Shown here: positions 60,728 to 64,000 of the stretch, one piece after another | How positions within the stretch are numbered: position 1 is the first letter of the stretch | How the letters are laid out: the number at the start of each line of letters is the position of its first letter | Origin: Paenibacillaceae bacterium | GTDB taxonomy: Bacteria; Bacillota; Bacilli; Paenibacillales; Paenibacillaceae | Assembly (NCBI GenBank): GCA_900766135.1 | Contig: CAAFUF010000029.1 | Location: 248,001-312,000 of the forward strand | Length of the DNA stretch: 64,000 nucleotides | Direction of reading: 5' to 3' | The notes under the pieces: model-generated | Told to the model about the DNA's origin: nothing | Seen by the model: only the letters and a program-made list of their open reading frames with translations | The model's database searches: none | Program-made: the position numbers and the translations under genes

Positions 60728-62776
60728 TTAGTCGATCAGCTCGCCTTGAAACACTTGTTCCCGCCGCAGATAATCCCGCAGCGGCCCGTACTCGGGCGAC
60801 GTCCAGAACGCCTCGCCCGCCACCAGGCGGGCGGCGTCGTCCCGCGCCGCCTCCAGCACCGCGTAGTCGCTGACCATGTCCGCGACGCGAAAATCCGGCA
60901 CGCCGCTTTGCTTCGTGCCGAAAAAATCCCCGGGACCGCGCAGCTCCAGGTCCCGCCGGGCCACTTCGAAGCCGTCGTCCGTGTCGGTCATGACCTTCAT
61001 CCGCTCCTGACCGACCTCCGACTTCGGATCGGCGATGAGCACGCAATACGATGCGTGCTCTCCCCGGCCCACGCGCCCGCGCAGCTGGTGGAGTTGGGAC
61101 AAGCCGAACCGGTCGGCGTCCATCACGATCATCAGCGTGGCGTTAGGCACGTCGACGCCGACCTCGACCACGGTCGTCGAGACGAGCAACTGCACCTCGT
61201 TCTCGTAGAACGCGCGCATCACTTCGTCCTTCTCGGCGGACGTCATCCGCCCGTGCAGCAGCCCCACCTTCATGTTCGGGAACGCCTGCTGCATCGACAC
61301 ATACAGGTCGATGGCGTTCTGCACGTCCAGCTTGTCCGACTCCTCGATGAGCGGGCAGATCACGTACGCCTGCCGGCCTTGCGACACCTCCCGTTCAATG
61401 AAGCCGAGCACGCGGTCCATCATGCTGTGCTTCACCCAGTAGGTCGTGATCGGCTTGCGTCCCTTCGGACGCTCCGACAACGTCGATACGTCCATATCGC
61501 CGAAGGCGGTAATCGCCAGCGTGCGCGGAATCGGCGTCGCGGTCATCGTCAGCACGTCGGGATTAAAGCCTTTGCGGCGCAAAATGCTTCGCTGATTCAC
61601 GCCGAATCGATGCTGCTCATCGGTAACGACCACGCTGAGCGAACGAAAAAATACGTCTTCCTGAATCAGCGCATGCGTGCCGACGACGATGTCGGTGAGT
61701 CCCATTTGCAGCGAGCCCAGCAAATCCTTGCGCTTGCGCCCCGTCACGCTGCCGGTCAACAAGCCGACCGTGATGCCGAACGGCTCAAACAGCCGGGTCA
61801 GCGAGCGCATGTGCTGTTCGGCCAAAATCTCCGTCGGCACCATGAAAGCCCCTTGGTGTCCCGACTTCACCGCCGCGTACAAAGCGATCGCGGCGATGAC
61901 CGTCTTGCCGGAACCGACGTCGCCCTGCAGCAGCCGGTTCATGCAATAAGGCGAGCGCATATCCTGCAAAATCTCCAGTTCGACCTTCTTCTGGGCATCG
62001 GTCAACTCAAACGGCAGGCTGCGCACGAATTCCCGGATCGTGGCGTTATCGACGACATGCGCCACCCCGTCCATGCGATCGTGGTTCATCGCCCGGTACG
62101 CCTGCAGCTTGAGCTGGAACAGGAACAGCTCCTCGTACACCATGCGGCGCCGGGCGAGTTGCCCCTCCTCGCTATCCTGCGGCTGATGCAGCCGCAGAAT
62201 CGCCGCCTTGCGGGGCATCAGGCCGTATTTGCGCAGCAGCTCGGGCGGCAGATTCTCCGGGATCATCTCCCCGTATTGCTGCAGCGCTTGTCCGACCGTT
62301 TTGCGCATCCACGCCTGCGTGATTTTGCCGCCGACGGAATACACCGGCTGCAGACTGCCGCTGCGCAACGTTCCGCGATCGGGGAACTCCGACTCCGTCA
62401 CGGTAAGCTGGCTGCGGCGCAGGTCCCATTTGCCGGTCAGGATGATTTCCCGGCCGGTCGTCAACTGGTCCTTGAGGAAATGACGGTTAAACCACGTCGC
62501 CGTGAACATCCAGTCCTCCGCGACCATTTTGCACGTTAGACGGGATTTACGCCCGTACCGCTGAAGCACCGGAAGGCCCATGATTTTCGCCTGGACCGTC
62601 ACTTTGTCCCCATCCTTTACTTCGGTCAGGGAGCGCAGCCGGTAGTCCTCGTACCGGAACGGATAATATTCGATCAAATCATTCACCGTAAAGATGCCAA
62701 AGGCGTGAAGCTCTTCTTGTTTAAGAGCGCTCACGCCGCTGACCTGCTTTACGGGGATGTCATGCAAATCAATCAC
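60728..62776 (-). CDS. recG: ATP-dependent DNA helicase RecG
   Basis: 682 residues. The N-terminal wedge/OB region covers about 1-250. The helicase motifs follow: RLLQGDVGSGKTVIAA (Walker A), VVTDEQHRFGV (DEQH-type box), TATPIPRTLAITAFGDMDVS (motif III) and LSQLHQLRGRVGRGEHASYC (motif VI). It remodels stalled replication forks and Holliday junctions. The start is GTG (62774-62776) behind GGGGGATTTGGT. Repeat copy 3 begins 26 bases upstream, so the promoter must lie at or within that element. Confidence 0.96.
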   Translation of the reverse strand: MIDLHDIPVKQVSGVSALKQEELHAFGIFTVNDLIEYYPFRYEDYRLRSLTEVKDGDKVTVQAKIMGLPVLQRYGRKSRLTCKMVAEDWMFTATWFNRHFLKDQLTTGREIILTGKWDLRRSQLTVTESEFPDRGTLRSGSLQPVYSVGGKITQAWMRKTVGQALQQYGEMIPENLPPELLRKYGLMPRKAAILRLHQPQDSEEGQLARRRMVYEELFLFQLKLQAYRAMNHDRMDGVAHVVDNATIREFVRSLPFELTDAQKKVELEILQDMRSPYCMNRLLQGDVGSGKTVIAAIALYAAVKSGHQGAFMVPTEILAEQHMRSLTRLFEPFGITVGLLTGSVTGRKRKDLLGSLQMGLTDIVVGTHALIQEDVFFRSLSVVVTDEQHRFGVNQRSILRRKGFNPDVLTMTATPIPRTLAITAFGDMDVSTLSERPKGRKPITTYWVKHSMMDRVLGFIEREVSQGRQAYVICPLIEESDKLDVQNAIDLYVSMQQAFPNMKVGLLHGRMTSAEKDEVMRAFYENEVQLLVSTTVVEVGVDVPNATLMIVMDADRFGLSQLHQLRGRVGRGEHASYCVLIADPKSEVGQERMKVMTDTDDGFEVARRDLELRGPGDFFGTKQSGVPDFRVADMVSDYAVLEAARDDAARLVAGEAFWTSPEYGPLRDYLRREQVFQGELID

Positions 62777-62802
62777 ACCAAATCCCCCACTTTATAGAGG
62801 TA

Positions 62803-62973
62803 GTTCAAAAAATCATCCTTGGATCACGAGGCTCAAGCGAAGAAGTAATTTCGGCGTCGAATCTTGGAATTCACCCGGGCCTTCCGTTGCTCTCGTAGCT
62901 TCCAGCTACGCTCCGCTACTCCGTCCCTAGCTTCATCCAACCTTCTCGGTGCTCCAAACCCGCCTTTTTGAAC
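62803..62973. repeat. Interspersed repeat copy 3
   Basis: Same family as 517-684: GTTCAAAAAATCATC at one end and CTTTTTGAAC at the other, with the central CGTAGCTTCCAGCTACG palindrome. It is preceded by TATAGAGGTA, nearly identical to the flank TATAGAGGTT of copy 1, so the true element may be about 10 bases longer. It lies upstream of recG. Confidence 0.88.
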
Positions 62974-62989
62974 CCTCATTGAAACGATA

Positions 62990-63059
62990 GTTCAAAAAAT
63001 CATCCTTGGATCACGAAGCTCAAGCGAAGAAGCAATTTCGGCGTCGAATCTTGGAATTC
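62990..63059. repeat. Interspersed repeat copy 4, truncated
   Basis: It starts GTTCAAAAAATCATCCTTGG like copy 3 and follows it for about 70 bases to GGAATTC, then stops matching. It is interrupted by the AACGGAAC repeat array that begins soon after. Confidence 0.85.
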
Positions 63060-63076
63060 GCATATTTCCAGCGGCC

Positions 63077-63259
63077 TAACGGAACCCAGAGGCGTTATCT
63101 CTCCGCTTTTGGGCGACTTCTGCCTCTAACGGAACTGAAGGACCTTATTTGGAACCAAGGCCGCTAAATAGTACCCATTTGAGCCTAATAAGGTCCCTGG
63201 GTTCCGTTACCCCGGGAAATAGCCGGGAAATGAGCAAATAAGGTCTCTCTGTTCCGTTA
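63077..63259. repeat. Array of four AACGGAAC...CTTATT units in mirrored orientation
   Basis: Two units run forward (TAACGGAACCCAGAGGCGTTAT at 63077-63098, split here as TAACGGAAC and CCAGAGGCGTTAT; and TAACGGAAC...GGACCTTATT at 63127-63150). Two run inverted (AATAAGGTCC...GTTCCGTTA at 63187-63209 and AAATAAGGTC...GTTCCGTTA at 63236-63259). They are non-coding and fill the space between the truncated repeat copy and degV. Confidence 0.8.
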
Positions 63260-63333
63260 AAACCGGTTCCGAGCATCACCGTTCCCGTCAATCCCGTCAA
63301 ATCCGGCGCTGCCTCAACGCACGCACCCGAAGA

Positions 63334-64000
63334 TCACTTCGCCGGCCAGATAAACGTCGCCACCGTGCCCGGTCCGACGTGCGTGCCGACAACCGCGCCG
63401 ATGCTGGTGCGCACGACCTCGTGCAGCGTGAAGTGCTGGCGCAGCAACTCCAGGATCTCCTCGGAGCCTTCCGGATTCACGCAATCGCAAACGGCGACGT
63501 TGATATCCTTCAGCCCGCCGAAATCGTTCACGAACAATTCGATGACGCGGGACACCGCCTTCTTCCGGCCCCGGACTTTATCGACGGCGTAAATCACGCC
63601 CTCCTGGTCCACCGACAGGATCGGTTTGATGTTCAGCAAAGTGCCCAAAATCGCCGCGGCCTTGCCGATCCGCCCGCCTTTTTGCAAGTATTCCAGGGTA
63701 TCGACGAGAAAATACAGCCGCCGAGCCTTGCCTAGCCGGTCAACCTCTGCCCGAATCTCTTCGACCGAGGCCCCTTGCTTCGCCATCCGTGCGGCATGCA
63801 CAACTTGAAGGCCGAAGCCGTACGTCGCGCATAGCGAGTCAATGACCGTTACGTCCACCGGGTGCCCCAGTTCTTCTTCCAGCATTTCCTTGGCGAGCAC
63901 CGCGGATTGATAAGTCCCGCTCATTCCCGAGGAGATGTGAATCGAAACGATCGGCGAATCGGGGTAGGCCGCAAGCAGGTTACGGTATACCTCCACATAC
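63334..64000 (-). CDS. DegV-family fatty-acid-binding protein, N-terminus beyond the window
   Basis: At least 220 residues of a family usually about 285 long; the gene continues past base 64000. Typical segments are IVSIHISSGMSGTYQSAVLAKEML, VIDSLCATYGFGLQVVHAARMA, YFLVDTLEYLQKGGRIGKAAAILGTLLNIKPIL, and the C-terminal IGAVVGTHVGPGTVATFIW. These proteins bind a fatty acid; as FakB subunits they present it to the FakA kinase in some Firmicutes. No fakA-like gene is visible in the window. Confidence 0.9.
   Translation of the reverse strand, partial: YVEVYRNLLAAYPDSPIVSIHISSGMSGTYQSAVLAKEMLEEELGHPVDVTVIDSLCATYGFGLQVVHAARMAKQGASVEEIRAEVDRLGKARRLYFLVDTLEYLQKGGRIGKAAAILGTLLNIKPILSVDQEGVIYAVDKVRGRKKAVSRVIELFVNDFGGLKDINVAVCDCVNPEGSEEILELLRQHFTLHEVVRTSIGAVVGTHVGPGTVATFIWPAK

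Noticed and set aside
60626..62539. A 637-codon open frame on the plus strand opposite recG
   Set aside because: Antisense shadow of recG, with biased composition and without domains. The same holds for long plus-strand frames opposite nagZ, the binding-protein genes, the nucleotide-sugar dehydrogenase and the GT2 gene.
1..64000. CRISPR arrays, tRNA or rRNA genes, prophage or insertion sequences
   Set aside because: No regularly spaced repeats, no cloverleaf-like or ribosomal sequence, and no transposase, integrase or phage gene were recognised.

Overview
The window comes from a low-to-mid-GC, spore-forming Firmicute, most probably Paenibacillus or a close relative. The signs are YesM/YesN-type two-component systems beside sugar ABC importers, an SpoVIF-like sporulation protein, AGGAGG-type ribosome binding sites, a methionine T-box, LexA boxes of the Bacillus GAAC-N4-GTTC type, and a Bacillus-type Fnr with C-terminal cysteines. 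Nearly all genes lie on the minus strand. No tRNA, rRNA, CRISPR array, transposase or phage module was seen.

Layout. 0-1.7 kb: the 5' end of metG behind a Met T-box, two tandem copies of a roughly 170-bp repeat, then yidD and zur. 1.8-9.8 kb: a carbohydrate cluster (response regulator, sensor kinase, binding protein, two permeases, TIM-barrel glycosidase) with a cre site. 9.9-12.1 kb: a secreted copper-amine-oxidase-stalk protein. 12.3-20.7 kb: a second importer operon (binding protein, two permeases, kinase, regulator, nagZ). 20.8-34.8 kb: an anaerobic and nitrosative block (pflA, pflB, adhE, fnr, nirC, nirD, nirB, a lipoprotein, ric, a small flavoprotein, an HxlR regulator) with FNR-like and Rex-like operators. 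35-37.8 kb: an oxidoreductase/isomerase pair with a divergent AraC regulator. 37.9-44.3 kb: terC behind a manganese riboswitch, msrAB, a CGNR/DinB divergent pair, YitT, flavohaemoglobin hmp and a short Crp/Fnr regulator. 44.4-52.2 kb: a six-gene exopolysaccharide-type operon. 53-54.9 kb: an AT-richer SOS cassette with a Y-family polymerase. 55-62.8 kb: map, a TetR regulator, an SpoVIF-like protein, the murQ-murP-murR recycling operon and recG. 62.8-64 kb: more copies of the first repeat family, a second short repeat array, and a truncated degV.

How the genes work together. Fnr probably activates nirBDC, pflBA and hmp: each has a TGTGA-N6-TCACA-type site placed about 41.5 bp upstream of the start inferred from a TATACT or TATGAT -10 box. 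adhE instead carries several sites closer to the Rex pattern GTGAA-N4-TTCAC. Ric and Hmp would repair or detoxify nitric oxide produced during nitrite respiration. NagZ together with murQPR points to cell-wall amino-sugar recycling under CcpA control.

The best candidate for an undescribed system is the 44.4-52.2 kb operon. It combines a membrane glycosyltransferase, a nucleotide-sugar dehydrogenase, two extracytoplasmic TIM-barrel proteins, a membrane-anchored helical-repeat protein, and a protein that appears to fuse a degenerate GGDEF domain to a receiver whose phosphoacceptor Asp is replaced by Glu. All functional assignments come from reading motifs; no database search was run.
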